A stretch of DNA of 64,000 nucleotides from Burkholderia seminalis DSM 23518 (GTDB lineage Bacteria; Pseudomonadota; Gammaproteobacteria; Burkholderiales; Burkholderiaceae), in contig NZ_CADFDK010000004.1 of the NCBI RefSeq assembly GCF_902832885.1, positions 95,655 through 159,654 on the forward strand, read 5' to 3'. Positions 18,323-27,067 of the stretch are shown in pieces. The notes under the pieces were generated by a model that searched no databases, had not been told where the DNA came from, and was given only the letters and a program-made list of their open reading frames with translations. Both the position numbers and the translations under genes were made by a program. Position 1 is the stretch's first letter; each line of letters opens with the position of its first letter.

Positions 18323-19321
18323 GTGACGTCTGCCGTCGCTGTGGCGCCCGCCGCCTGCGTTTCACCGGTTTCGTCCCTCGCCCATTTCGGCTTCCTGACG
18401 CTGCCGAACTTCTCGATGATCGCGTTCTCGAGCGCGGTCGAGGTGCTTCGGATGGCGAACTACGTCGGGCGTGCCGACCATTACCAGTGGTCGATCTACT
18501 CGCTCGACGGCGCGCCCGCGCATGCCAGCAACGGCATCGCGGTGCGGCCCACGCAGGCGCTCGACTACGAGAACCTGCCCGACGTGATGATCGTGTGCGG
18601 CGGCATCCGCATCCGCGACGTGGTCGACGAGGGCGCGCGCGATACGCTCGCGGCGCTTGCCGAGCGCGGGCTGCCGCTCGGCGGCATCTGCACGGGCGCG
18701 TACGCGCTGATGTCGAGCGGGCTGCTCGACGGCTATCGCTGCACCGTGCACTGGGAGAACCTGTCCGCGCTGCATTCGGAGTTTCCGCAGGTCGGTTTCG
18801 CCGACGAGCTGTTCGTCGTCGACCGCGACCGGCTGACCTGCACGGGCGGCACCGCGCCGCTCGACCTGATGCTGAACCTCGTCGGCATGCGCTTCGGCCA
18901 GCAACTGGCCGCGCAGGTGTCCGAGCAGTTCATCCTGGAGCGCATCCGCAGTTCGACCGACACGCAGCCGATTCCGGTCGATGCGCGCGTCGGCTTCTCG
19001 CGCGCGGAGCTGATCGAGGTCGTGCGGCTGATGGAGGCGAACATCGAGGAGCCGCTGTCGCTCGAGGAACTCGCGCGGCTCGTGCGGCTGTCGCAGCGGC
19101 ACCTGCAGCGGATGTTCAAGGTGTACCTGAACGTGTCGCCGACCCACTATTACCTGACGCTGCGCCTGAAGCGCGCGCGCGACCTGCTGCGCACGACCGA
19201 CGCGTCGATCGCGCGCGTGACGACGGTCTGCGGCTTTCATTCGCCGTGTCATTTCAGCAAGGCCTACCGTGCGCAGTTCGGCCATGCGCCGAGCTACGAG
19301 AGACGGTTGCCGGGGCGCTGA
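18323..19321 (+). CDS. GlxA-family AraC-type transcriptional regulator (GbdR/SouR-like)
   Basis: 332 residues. Residues 20-190 form a DJ-1/PfpI-like domain (FGFLTLPNFSMIAFSSAVEV, then GGICTGAYALMSSGLLDG), and residues 225-325 an AraC DNA-binding domain (VRLMEANIEEPLSLEELARL, and HSPCHFSKAYRAQFGHAP). Regulators of this architecture control betaine, dimethylglycine and sarcosine genes in pseudomonads and Burkholderia. The start is a GTG behind an AGGAGA site. It lies inside the transporter operon, between permease and binding protein, so it likely controls this operon. A second member of the family is encoded at 46590-47657. Confidence 0.9.
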   Translation: MTSAVAVAPAACVSPVSSLAHFGFLTLPNFSMIAFSSAVEVLRMANYVGRADHYQWSIYSLDGAPAHASNGIAVRPTQALDYENLPDVMIVCGGIRIRDVVDEGARDTLAALAERGLPLGGICTGAYALMSSGLLDGYRCTVHWENLSALHSEFPQVGFADELFVVDRDRLTCTGGTAPLDLMLNLVGMRFGQQLAAQVSEQFILERIRSSTDTQPIPVDARVGFSRAELIEVVRLMEANIEEPLSLEELARLVRLSQRHLQRMFKVYLNVSPTHYYLTLRLKRARDLLRTTDASIARVTTVCGFHSPCHFSKAYRAQFGHAPSYERRLPGR

Positions 19322-19431
19322 ACGGCGCCGCCACGCAACATTCGGTCCGCGACGTCGCCGGGATCGCGGCGCGCGGCTTCAATAAACGATCCCGCATTCA
19401 AGCAAACGACATCACTTTGAGGAGAAGCAAG

Positions 19432-20379
19432 ATGAAGCGCCTATTGATCGCAGCGGTGTGCGGAATCGGGGTAACCGCGCCGATGTCGGCCGTTTATGCG
19501 GCCGATCCGCCCGTATGCAAGAACGTGCGCTTCGCGGATGTCGGCTGGTCCGACATCGCGGCGACCACGGGCCTCGCGTCGACGATGCTGCAGGGCCTCG
19601 GCTACAACCCGACGAAGACGATCGCCTCGGTGCCGATCACGTTCGCCGGGATCAAGAGCAAGCAGATCGACGTGTTCCTCGGCTACTGGTCGCCGACGAT
19701 GGACCCGATCATCCAGCCGTTCACGAAGGCCGGCACGATCAAGGTGCTGTCGACGCCGAACCTGACCGGCGCGAAATACACGCTCGCGGTGCCCGACTAC
19801 GTGTACCAGGGCGGCCTGAAGTCGTTCGCGGACATCCAGAAGTACGCGGACAAGCTCAACGGCAAGATCTACGGGATCGAGCCGGGCAACGACGGCAACC
19901 TGCTGATCAAGAAGATGATCGACGGCAACAAGTTCGGCCTCGGCAAGTTCAAGATGGTCGAGTCGAGCGAGGCCGGTATGCTGGTCGAGGTGAATCGCGC
20001 GATCCGCGACAAGCAGTGGATCGTGTTCCTGGGCTGGGAACCGCATCCGATGAACGTGCAGATGAAGATCGACTACCTGAGCGGCGGCGACGACGTGTTC
20101 GGCCCGAACTACGGCGAAGCGAAGGTGCTGACGGCCACGCCGCCCGACTATGCGCAGCGCTGCCCGAACGTCGCGAAGTTCGTGTCGAACCTCCAGTTCA
20201 CGACGACGATCGAGAACCACGTGATGTTGCCGATCATGAACAAGGAAGACCCGAACAAGGCGGCCGCCGAGTACCTGAAGGCGAACCCGCAGGCGCTCGA
20301 CAAGTGGCTCGCCGGCGTGACGACGCTCGACGGCAAGCCGGGTCTGCCGGCGGTGAAGGCGTATCTCGGCGTGCATTGA
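19432..20379 (+). CDS. choX: Choline ABC transporter periplasmic substrate-binding protein
   Basis: 315 residues with a signal peptide (MKRLLIAAVCGIGVTAPMSA, cleaved near VYA-ADPPVC). The mature part follows the ChoX/ProX family: RFADVGWSDIAATTGLAS, KQIDVFLGYWSPTMDP, and WIVFLGWEPHPMN, with aromatic residues that cage quaternary amines. Strong GAGGAG ribosome site. It delivers choline to the ChoVW permease. A strong terminator follows at 20407. A degraded copy of its last 40 codons or so is found at 27993-28116, on the far side of the peptide-export cassette. Confidence 0.92.
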   Translation: MKRLLIAAVCGIGVTAPMSAVYAADPPVCKNVRFADVGWSDIAATTGLASTMLQGLGYNPTKTIASVPITFAGIKSKQIDVFLGYWSPTMDPIIQPFTKAGTIKVLSTPNLTGAKYTLAVPDYVYQGGLKSFADIQKYADKLNGKIYGIEPGNDGNLLIKKMIDGNKFGLGKFKMVESSEAGMLVEVNRAIRDKQWIVFLGWEPHPMNVQMKIDYLSGGDDVFGPNYGEAKVLTATPPDYAQRCPNVAKFVSNLQFTTTIENHVMLPIMNKEDPNKAAAEYLKANPQALDKWLAGVTTLDGKPGLPAVKAYLGVH

Positions 20380-20406
20380 AGGTGGTTTGCAGGTTCGGGC
20401 TGCAAG

Positions 20407-20441
20407 CGCCCGCCTCCGGGAAACCGGGGCGGGCGTTTTTT
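20407..20441 (+). terminator. Rho-independent terminator after the choline operon
   Basis: Perfect 8-bp stem CGCCCGCC (20407-20414) / GGCGGGCG (20428-20435), followed by T6. It lies 28 bases after the choX stop and separates the choline operon from the peptide-export cassette. Confidence 0.88.
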
Positions 20442-20929
20442 CGCATGCGCGGCACCGTGACGATCCGGTCCCGCGGCGCCGCTTCCCGCGTCCAGTGACG
20501 TTTTGCGAAGCGTCCGGTTGACCGTTACCCGCGTCAAAAAATAAAACACGGCAATCCGCCGATCGACGCGTGTTCCGCCCGCGCACTTTGTCGCGATATT
20601 TCTGACTTGTCCGATTGGCTTCGACGTAGCCGGGCACGAGAATAACGCCTAGCTCACAAGGCGGACGGCAACATGACTCGGTCGATGCTTGCGGGCGCCT
20701 TGTGCAACCGGCCATGTTCCTGTCGAGGATCGGGTAGCGATTTCGTTTGCAGTCGACCGACGAAGATCGGACGGGCCGCATCTTGTCGTGCGTCGGAAAA
20801 GACGCGAAACGACATCACACGCTGGGCTGCGGCGAACGACATACATGGTCCCTGAATATCTTGGCGAGGCTGACGTGGCAGTGGCGTCGGCGGCTCGCGG
20901 AGTCGATCATGCATCGAAGGGGAATTGCA
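20442..20929. other. Upstream region of the peptide-export cassette
   Basis: About 488 bases without a convincing gene. A possible promoter is TTGACC at 20518-20523 with TAAAAC at 20542-20547 (18-base spacing) in the local AT-rich stretch; it is about 400 bases from the first gene. A perfect 9-bp inverted repeat (CACAAGGCG at 20655-20663, CGCCTTGTG at 20696-20704) could form a long-loop hairpin in the leader or serve as an operator. An open frame runs through from 20747 into the fimbrial gene, but the residues before its signal peptide look non-coding. Confidence 0.4.
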
Positions 20930-22003
20930 GTGAACGACGAAAGTCGTGGTAACACGCTGAAGCGTATGTCATTTGTCCCGGCGGCGTGCCGCTGCCTGCC
21001 CGGCTTCTGCGCCGGCGTGGCGCTGCTGGTGTTTGCATGCCTGCCGTCGCGAGCGATGGCCGCCTGCGAACTCGGCACGGGCGGCGTCTATCGCGTATCG
21101 CTGTCGCTGCCGGCGAGCGTCACGGTGCCGCGCGATGCGCCAGCGGGTACCGTCATCACGAGCGCGCGATACACCTATTCGTTCAATCAGTCGAAGCCGG
21201 TCGGCGTCTACTGTACGACGGGGACAACCGTCGAAAACCAGAGCGGATCGGGGGTGCAATCGTCCAACGGCATCATTCCGACAGGTACCCGGGGCATCGG
21301 CTACCGGTTGCGCCTCGAAGCGGACGGCTATGCGCCGGACACCGGTTCTTACACCATACCGGTGTCGGTCTTCAATACCGCGTCGCGGTGCGGCTATCCG
21401 GCGAGCGGCAAGTGCTACGTCTATCTGGGCACGCCGGTCGTGCTGGAACTCGTCAAGACGAGCGACGTGCCGCCCAACGCGGTGATTGCCGGCGGGCTGC
21501 TCTTCACGCAGCGCATCGGCGGTCTGGCCGCGTCGACGGTCACGCTGTCGACGCCGCAGGTGAGCGTCGCATCTCAGAGCTGCACCGTGACGTCGAGCAA
21601 AGTGAACGTACGCTTCGGCCGGATCGGCGCGCACATGTTCGGCGGGGTCGGCAGTGCGGCGTCCGCGGTTCCGCTCGGTATCTCGATCGATTGCCGGGGC
21701 GTGTCGTCGAGGATTGCGGTGACCTTCACCGACGTCTCGTCGCCGAACAACCGTTCGAATGTGTTGTCGCTGACGAGCGATTCGACCGCGCGCGGCTTCG
21801 GCATCCAGATATTGTCCGACGCACGGCCGATCTCGTTCGGCCCCGATTCGTCCGTCGCCGGCAATCCGAACCAGGTCGTGATCGGCACGGTCAGCAACAC
21901 GATTTACGAAGTGCCGTTCTCGGCGCGCTACATCCGCACGGCGTCGGACATCAAGGCCGGCACGGCCAACGGTCTCGCGACGTTCACGATGTCGTACCAG
22001 TGA
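20930..22003 (+). CDS. Two-domain fimbrial (type 1 pilin-like) exported protein
   Basis: 357 residues from a GTG preceded by AAGGGG. After a signal peptide (FCAGVALLVFACLPSRAMA, cleaved before ACELG) there is a first beta-rich domain of about 170 residues with paired cysteines. A C-terminal domain (from about residue 210) resembles FimA/FimH-type pilin modules: SQSCTVTSSKVNVRFGRI, SIDCRG, ending TFTMSYQ. The layout is like a tip adhesin. No chaperone or usher gene is near, which is odd for a chaperone-usher pilin. It lies 64 bases before the double-glycine peptide gene on the same strand and is probably part of that cassette. Confidence 0.8.
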   Translation: MNDESRGNTLKRMSFVPAACRCLPGFCAGVALLVFACLPSRAMAACELGTGGVYRVSLSLPASVTVPRDAPAGTVITSARYTYSFNQSKPVGVYCTTGTTVENQSGSGVQSSNGIIPTGTRGIGYRLRLEADGYAPDTGSYTIPVSVFNTASRCGYPASGKCYVYLGTPVVLELVKTSDVPPNAVIAGGLLFTQRIGGLAASTVTLSTPQVSVASQSCTVTSSKVNVRFGRIGAHMFGGVGSAASAVPLGISIDCRGVSSRIAVTFTDVSSPNNRSNVLSLTSDSTARGFGIQILSDARPISFGPDSSVAGNPNQVVIGTVSNTIYEVPFSARYIRTASDIKAGTANGLATFTMSYQ

Positions 22004-22067
22004 TGTGCCGCGCCCCGTGGCCGCGGCATGGTTGGCCAAATCGCTTTCAACCCAAGGAGCAGGGAAG

Positions 22068-22250
22068 ATGAAAAAAATCGATCGCACGACGCTCGCGCAA
22101 TCGCAGCTGGCGGGAGGTTGCTGCAAGCGGCGGAGCACGCCGACAAAGAACACACGCTCGGCGCCGCAGCCTACCGCCACGCCGCCCACCACGACGCCGC
22201 CGACCACGACGCCGCCCACCGGCGGTGGCGGCGTGACGATTCGGCCGTAG
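22068..22250 (+). CDS. Double-glycine leader precursor peptide (microcin/RiPP-like)
   Basis: 60 residues, with a very strong AAGGAG ribosome site. The leader MKKIDRTTLAQSQLAGG (residues 1-17) has the Gly-Gly pair and Leu at -4 expected for cleavage by C39 peptidases. The predicted 43-residue mature peptide starts Cys-Cys, has a basic patch (KRR, residues 20-22), then a Thr/Pro-rich segment with three TPP-type repeats (residues 38-51) and ends GGGGVTIRP. It is followed by the exporter genes. I know of no family for the mature part: it could be a bacteriocin, a signal, or a surface-attached peptide. The Thr-rich tail could be modified, but no modifying enzyme other than the LpxL-like protein is seen. 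Confidence 0.78.
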   Translation: MKKIDRTTLAQSQLAGGCCKRRSTPTKNTRSAPQPTATPPTTTPPTTTPPTGGGGVTIRP

Positions 22251-22457
22251 CGCTGATTCCCGGCTGTCGCGAACCGGTCGACGGTTCGCGCAGTTCCGCT
22301 GCCACTCCGTCGCCGGCATCACGCCGGCGCGTTCATGCACGGCACGTATGCCGCGTGATGCGTCGCACCGGGTTCCGCCCTGCACGCGGCCTGTCGCCGC
22401 GAGTCGGTCGGCAGGCTACCGGGCCGCGCAGACGGCCCGACATCCGGAACATCGAAA

Positions 22458-23660
22458 TTGGATTGGGAAGCTGGAAAACTGCCGCGCTTCGCGGATGTGT
22501 CGTGGCGCTGGATCGCATACTGCGCGTCGGCCATCGTCGGCGCGGGCATTGTCTTTGCATGTGTCCAGGAGATCGAACTCAAGCGGGACGTGCCGTGCGA
22601 AATCGTGTCGCCGTTCGACGTCCGGATTACGGGTCATGAAGGGCTCGTGACGGCTGTGTACGTGGCGTCGGCCACCCCGGTGCGAAAGGGGCAGCCGCTG
22701 TTCCGGCTGGCACGCGACCTGACGTTGTCCGCCGACGGCCGCCCAAGGCCGGTCTTCGACGAAGCGTCGCGCGACAGGCAGACGGCCGCGACGAACGCGC
22801 AATTCGACGATCGCATCGCCGCGCTGCAGGCTCGCATGCAGGCGGTCGGGCGCACGGAGGCGGCGCGCACGCGCGAACTCGACGCACTCGGCGATCGGCA
22901 GCACCGCTTGCGGCAGATGGCCGACGACGCGCGGCGCAGGCTTGCCCGTGTCGAAGGCGCCGCCGACTACGTCATTGCCGATCGCATCGAGCAGGCACGC
23001 ATCGAGGTCCGCCAGAACGAAGCGGAGATTGCCCAGGGAGATGCCCGGCATCAGGCGCTGCTTGCCGATCTCGAAACCTTGCGCGGTAGCCGCCGCGAAC
23101 TCGACGCGCAGGTCCGGGAACTGCATGCGCAGCGCGATCGTGAAGTGCAGGACATTCTGGTGCGTTACGAGGCGGCGCGGCGGGACATCACCGTATCGGC
23201 GCCGAACGACGGCATCGTGACGTTTTCGGGCCTCGTGCCGGGGAATGCGCTCGCGTCCGACGACGTCGCGCTCGTGATCTCGACCGGCCCGAAACCGTCG
23301 CTGTCCGCCGCACTACGCATTCCGTCGCGGCAACGCGGGTTTGTGCGAGAAGGGCAGACGGTCCGCATCAAACTCGACGCGTTCCCCTATGCCCGCTTCG
23401 GCAGTGTCGCCGCGCGCATCGACTCGATTTCCGGCACGACGATGACCGCGGCCACGGCTTCGTCGCCGTCGTCGGCGCCCACCGGCGCGCGACCGACCGA
23501 TTACATGGCGTGGGCGACGGTGCGCAGCGCGACGTTCGGCTCGCCCCGCGAGCCGCTGCGGATCCTTCCGGGCATGCATGGCACCGCGAGCGTCGTCGTC
23601 GAGCGCCGTTCGATCGCCGAGTGGGTATTCGAACCGCTGTTCCAGATGATCCGGAGTTGA
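22458..23660 (+). CDS. HlyD-family periplasmic adaptor of the peptide exporter
   Basis: 400 residues from a TTG start (22458); the ribosome site is weak and the exact start uncertain. One membrane helix near the N-terminus (WIAYCASAIVGAGIVFACV) precedes a lipoyl/barrel-sandwich half (DVRITGHEGLVTAVYV), a long coiled-coil hairpin (residues about 95-230) and a beta-barrel part (VSAPNDGIVTFSGLVPGN, PSRQRGFVREGQTVRIKLDA). It would bridge the inner-membrane ABC exporter and the TolC-like channel. It ends 3 bases before the exporter gene. Confidence 0.88.
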   Translation: MDWEAGKLPRFADVSWRWIAYCASAIVGAGIVFACVQEIELKRDVPCEIVSPFDVRITGHEGLVTAVYVASATPVRKGQPLFRLARDLTLSADGRPRPVFDEASRDRQTAATNAQFDDRIAALQARMQAVGRTEAARTRELDALGDRQHRLRQMADDARRRLARVEGAADYVIADRIEQARIEVRQNEAEIAQGDARHQALLADLETLRGSRRELDAQVRELHAQRDREVQDILVRYEAARRDITVSAPNDGIVTFSGLVPGNALASDDVALVISTGPKPSLSAALRIPSRQRGFVREGQTVRIKLDAFPYARFGSVAARIDSISGTTMTAATASSPSSAPTGARPTDYMAWATVRSATFGSPREPLRILPGMHGTASVVVERRSIAEWVFEPLFQMIRS

Positions 23661-23663
23661 CGC

Positions 23664-25763
23664 GTGCGCGTGATTTACCAGAATGAAGTCGCGGACTGCG
23701 GATATGCGTGCCTGGCGATGGTGCTGAGCCATCTCGGGCGCGCGACCGAAGTACGCGTGATTGCCGCGCATCGTCCGGTGTCGTCGCACGGGCTGACGCT
23801 GATGGACCTTTACGACGTCGCGAACGATTTCGGGCTGGCGGTGCAGGCGTATCGGTTCGACGCCGGCGATCTGGCCGACATCCGGCCCGGCTCGATCATC
23901 CATTTCGGCGGCGCGCATTTCGTCGTCTTCGAGCGCGTTCGCCGCGGCCATGTGCAGGTGATCGATCCGGCAGTCGGGCGACGCCGCGTCGCGCTCGACA
24001 TGTTCCTGTCGAGCGTGTCCGGCTACTTGCTCGAATGTGCGCCGACGCCGGGCTTGCCGCGCATTCGCGCACGTTCGCGCGTGCCGGCCGCGCTCGAGCG
24101 CGTGAGGGCGCTGAACCCGCAGTTGCGCGGGCAAATCGGCAAACTCCTGTTCGTTGCGCTTGGAAGCCAGTGCGCGATCCTGGCCATGCCGTATTTCGGC
24201 AACCTGGTGCTCGACCAGATCGTGACCAGCGACAACCGGAATCTGCTGCGGATTCTCACGCTGACATTCGCGAGCATTTTCGCGATCGGGACGTTCAGCC
24301 GCTTCGTGGAGTCGTATCTGACCGCGCTGGTTCATACGCTCGTCAACGTGAACATGACCGAAGGGCTGATCGGGCAATTGCTGCGCCACCCGATTCCGTA
24401 TTTCGAGAAGCGCAACGTCGGCGACCTGTTCGCGCGCGTCAAGTCACAGGATGAAATCAACGAATTCGCAGTGCGCACCGCGATCTCGCTGCGGATCGAT
24501 CTCGCGGTCGGCGGCATCGCGGTGCTGCTGATGCTCGCGCAGAGCCCGCTGCTGGCCGGCGTCGCGCTTGGCATATTCGCAACGTATGTCGGCGCGGCAT
24601 TCGCGCTGTATCGGCCGATGCGTGATGCGCACATGCTGGTGCTCGAACGGACGGCCGAATGCGAGGACTTGCTGTTCGAGACGATCCGGGGAGCTCCGGT
24701 GATCAAGCTCGCGTCGGGCGAAGTGCGGCGCACGGCGATTTGCATGGCGAAATTCAAGGCGTGCGCGGCGACGATGCTGCAGAGCGCGAAGCTCACGGCC
24801 TGGCGCGACGCAGTGTTGAAATTCGTCGACTATGCGGACGTCGTCGCGATTACCTGGCTGTCGGCCGGACTGATGCTCGACGGCAAGATTTCGGTCGGCG
24901 TGTTCTATTCGTTCATGATCTACAAGTCGCTCGCGTCGGAGCGGCTCGCGCAGGCGATCAACGCGCTGTTCGCGCGCCTGATGCTGACGGTGCCGGTCGC
25001 CCGGGTCGCCGATATCGTCGACGGCGAGCCGGAGCGCTATACGCCGCTGGAGCAGATCGGCCGCGCGGCCGAGACGCGGTGCTTCGAATCGATCGAGATG
25101 AGCAATGTTTCGTTTGCATATGGGGCGTCGGACCGTCGCGTGTTGACTGGCGTGAGTCTCGATATCCGTCGCGGCGACCGCATCGCGATCGTGGGGCCGT
25201 CCGGATGCGGGAAGTCGACGGTCTTCAAGCTGCTGTGCGCGGCCGAACACGCGCAGCATGGCGACGTATGGCTGAACGGCGTGCGCTACGCGAATCTCGA
25301 GGTCGACGAGATTCGCCGTCACATGACGCAGATGCGGCAGGGCGACTTGATCCTGCGCGGATCGATCGCCGACAACGTGTCGCTGTTCAGCGCAAATGCC
25401 GACCCTGCGCGCATCAACCGTCTGCTCGACGAGGTCGGCCTGCTGGACGACGTGATGCGCTTGCCGATGCGCACGCGCACGATCATCAGCGATTCGATCG
25501 CGAACATCTCGGCGGGGCAGCGGCAGCGCCTGCTGCTCGCGCGCGCACTGTATCAGCCGGCCGAGCTGATGCTGCTCGACGAGCCGACGTCGAACCTCGA
25601 CGCGGTGTCCGTTCAGCGTATCGCGGCGTTGTTGCAGCGTATCGATCGAACGGTCGTCGTGATCACCCACGATCGCTCGCTCGCCGCCACGTTCGAGCGC
25701 TGCTATGAACTCGTGGATGGTGTGCTAGTGCCGGGCGTGGCCAATCGCGCGGGGGCGGCATGA
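23664..25763 (+). CDS. Peptidase-containing ABC transporter (C39 peptidase, PCAT)
   Basis: 699 residues, GTG start with GGAG at 7 bases. An N-terminal C39 peptidase domain has all catalytic residues: Gln6 and Cys12 in YQNEVADCGYACLAMV, His85 in GGAHFVVFE, Asp101 in VIDPAVG. A six-helix membrane domain (about 150-430) follows, then the ATPase with Walker A GPSGCGKST (near 512), signature ISAGQRQRLLLARAL (LSGGQ changed to ISAGQ) and Walker B LMLLDEPTSNLD. Enzymes of this type cut leaders after Gly-Gly and export the peptide. The substrate is most likely the 60-residue peptide encoded just upstream. The ATG of the TolC-like gene overlaps its stop (ATGA). Confidence 0.93.
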   Translation: MRVIYQNEVADCGYACLAMVLSHLGRATEVRVIAAHRPVSSHGLTLMDLYDVANDFGLAVQAYRFDAGDLADIRPGSIIHFGGAHFVVFERVRRGHVQVIDPAVGRRRVALDMFLSSVSGYLLECAPTPGLPRIRARSRVPAALERVRALNPQLRGQIGKLLFVALGSQCAILAMPYFGNLVLDQIVTSDNRNLLRILTLTFASIFAIGTFSRFVESYLTALVHTLVNVNMTEGLIGQLLRHPIPYFEKRNVGDLFARVKSQDEINEFAVRTAISLRIDLAVGGIAVLLMLAQSPLLAGVALGIFATYVGAAFALYRPMRDAHMLVLERTAECEDLLFETIRGAPVIKLASGEVRRTAICMAKFKACAATMLQSAKLTAWRDAVLKFVDYADVVAITWLSAGLMLDGKISVGVFYSFMIYKSLASERLAQAINALFARLMLTVPVARVADIVDGEPERYTPLEQIGRAAETRCFESIEMSNVSFAYGASDRRVLTGVSLDIRRGDRIAIVGPSGCGKSTVFKLLCAAEHAQHGDVWLNGVRYANLEVDEIRRHMTQMRQGDLILRGSIADNVSLFSANADPARINRLLDEVGLLDDVMRLPMRTRTIISDSIANISAGQRQRLLLARALYQPAELMLLDEPTSNLDAVSVQRIAALLQRIDRTVVVITHDRSLAATFERCYELVDGVLVPGVANRAGAA

Positions 25764-27067
25764 CGATCGGACGGATCCTGCTCGCGGCGGCGCTCGCTTG
25801 CGTGTCGCAGCACGCGCTTGCGGATGACCTGATGTCGGTCGTGACCAGCGCGCTCGATTACGACGCGGAACTCGCCGGCGTGCGCTCGGATGTCGAAGTC
25901 GGCCGTCTCGGTGTGCCGCGCGCGCGCGCCGCGCTGTTGCCGCGGATCGATGCGGGCTGGGGACGCACGTACAACCGGATCGCGACGCGGGACGTTCCGT
26001 CGATGCATTACTGGCAGAACGGCTGGACGGTATCGTTGACGCAGCCGCTGTTCGACTGGGAACGCTGGATCGCCTATCGGCAGGCGGGAACGGCGGCCGC
26101 CAAGGCGGAACTGACCTATGCGCGTGCGCAGCAGGCGCTGATGCTGCGCGCCGGGCGTGCGTATTTCGACGTTCTGGCGGCGACCGACGAATTGATGCGC
26201 GCGACGGAGTATGTGGCGGCGGTTGCCGAACAGCACGAGATCACCGTGCACCGACGGGCGGCCGGAGAGGCGACGCTGATCGACGTACGCGAGGCGCAAG
26301 CGCAGCTCGATGCGGCGCGGCTGCAGCAGATCGACGCGCGGCAGGCCGTCGATTCGCGCCGCCGGATTGTCGAAACGCTGATCGGCCGGCCACTCGGCCC
26401 GTTCGCGCGCGTGCCGGACGAAACGCCCGCGTTGCTGCTCGATCCGGACGACGCCGGGTATTGGGTTGCCCAAGCGGAGCAGAAGGGCTATCCGGTCCAG
26501 ATCGGCGAACTCGCCGTGCGCGACGCGCGGGATGAGGCTCGCCGAGTACGCGCGCAACGGTATCCCGTCGTGAATCTGACGGGCAGCCACACGCCGGCGG
26601 GTGCGGCATCGGGTTTCGCGCAGCCGACGACCACGACGACCGCGATGGTGACGATATCGATCCCGCTGCTGACGGGCGGTGACATCCAGGCGCGCCTCGG
26701 GCAAGCGCTGGCGGGTGAGGACAAGGCGCGCAGCGCGCTGCAGGCAGCCACCCGGCAGGCGGGGGCCGACACGCTCGACGCCTTCCAGCGGCTGCACTGG
26801 GCACGCGAGCGCGGCGAACTCCTTGGCCGCCTCGTGCGGGCCAACGAGCGAACGCTCGACGCGACGCGGATCGGCTACCGGGTCGGCAGTCGTTCCAACC
26901 TCGATGTGCTGCGCGCGAGCGAGGCACTTTTTGCGAGCCGCAAGGCGCGGCTGGGTGCGCACTACGACATGCTTGCCGCGTACCTCGCGTTGAAATCCGG
27001 TGTCGCGTCGCTGGATTTCGACGACGTCGCGCGGATCAACGGATGGTTGACCAACGATGGCCGATAA
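25760..27067 (+). CDS. TolC-family outer-membrane channel of the peptide exporter
   Basis: 435 residues with a signal peptide (MTIGRILLAAALACVSQHAL, then ADD). Two TolC-type repeats of beta-strand and long coiled-coil helices are recognisable: VSLTQPLFDWERWIAYRQAG in the first half and VTISIPLLTGGDIQARLGQA in the second, each followed by heptad-rich helix. Length agrees with the family. It would form the outer-membrane exit duct joined to the HlyD-like adaptor and PCAT. It overlaps both the exporter stop and the next gene start, so the four genes form one operon. Confidence 0.92.
   Translation: MTIGRILLAAALACVSQHALADDLMSVVTSALDYDAELAGVRSDVEVGRLGVPRARAALLPRIDAGWGRTYNRIATRDVPSMHYWQNGWTVSLTQPLFDWERWIAYRQAGTAAAKAELTYARAQQALMLRAGRAYFDVLAATDELMRATEYVAAVAEQHEITVHRRAAGEATLIDVREAQAQLDAARLQQIDARQAVDSRRRIVETLIGRPLGPFARVPDETPALLLDPDDAGYWVAQAEQKGYPVQIGELAVRDARDEARRVRAQRYPVVNLTGSHTPAGAASGFAQPTTTTTAMVTISIPLLTGGDIQARLGQALAGEDKARSALQAATRQAGADTLDAFQRLHWARERGELLGRLVRANERTLDATRIGYRVGSRSNLDVLRASEALFASRKARLGAHYDMLAAYLALKSGVASLDFDDVARINGWLTNDGR

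Noticed and set aside
18487-20379. 630-codon plus-strand frame joining the regulator region to choX
   Set aside because: The first half is an out-of-frame shadow of the AraC-type regulator; the real choX starts at 19432 with a signal peptide and GAGGAG site.
20747-20929. N-terminal extension of the fimbrial protein
   Set aside because: It would place the signal peptide about 80 residues inside the protein; the GTG at 20930 has a proper ribosome site.
24659-25708. 349-codon plus-strand frame inside the exporter gene
   Set aside because: Out-of-frame shadow of the C39 ABC exporter, whose motifs are all in the other frame.
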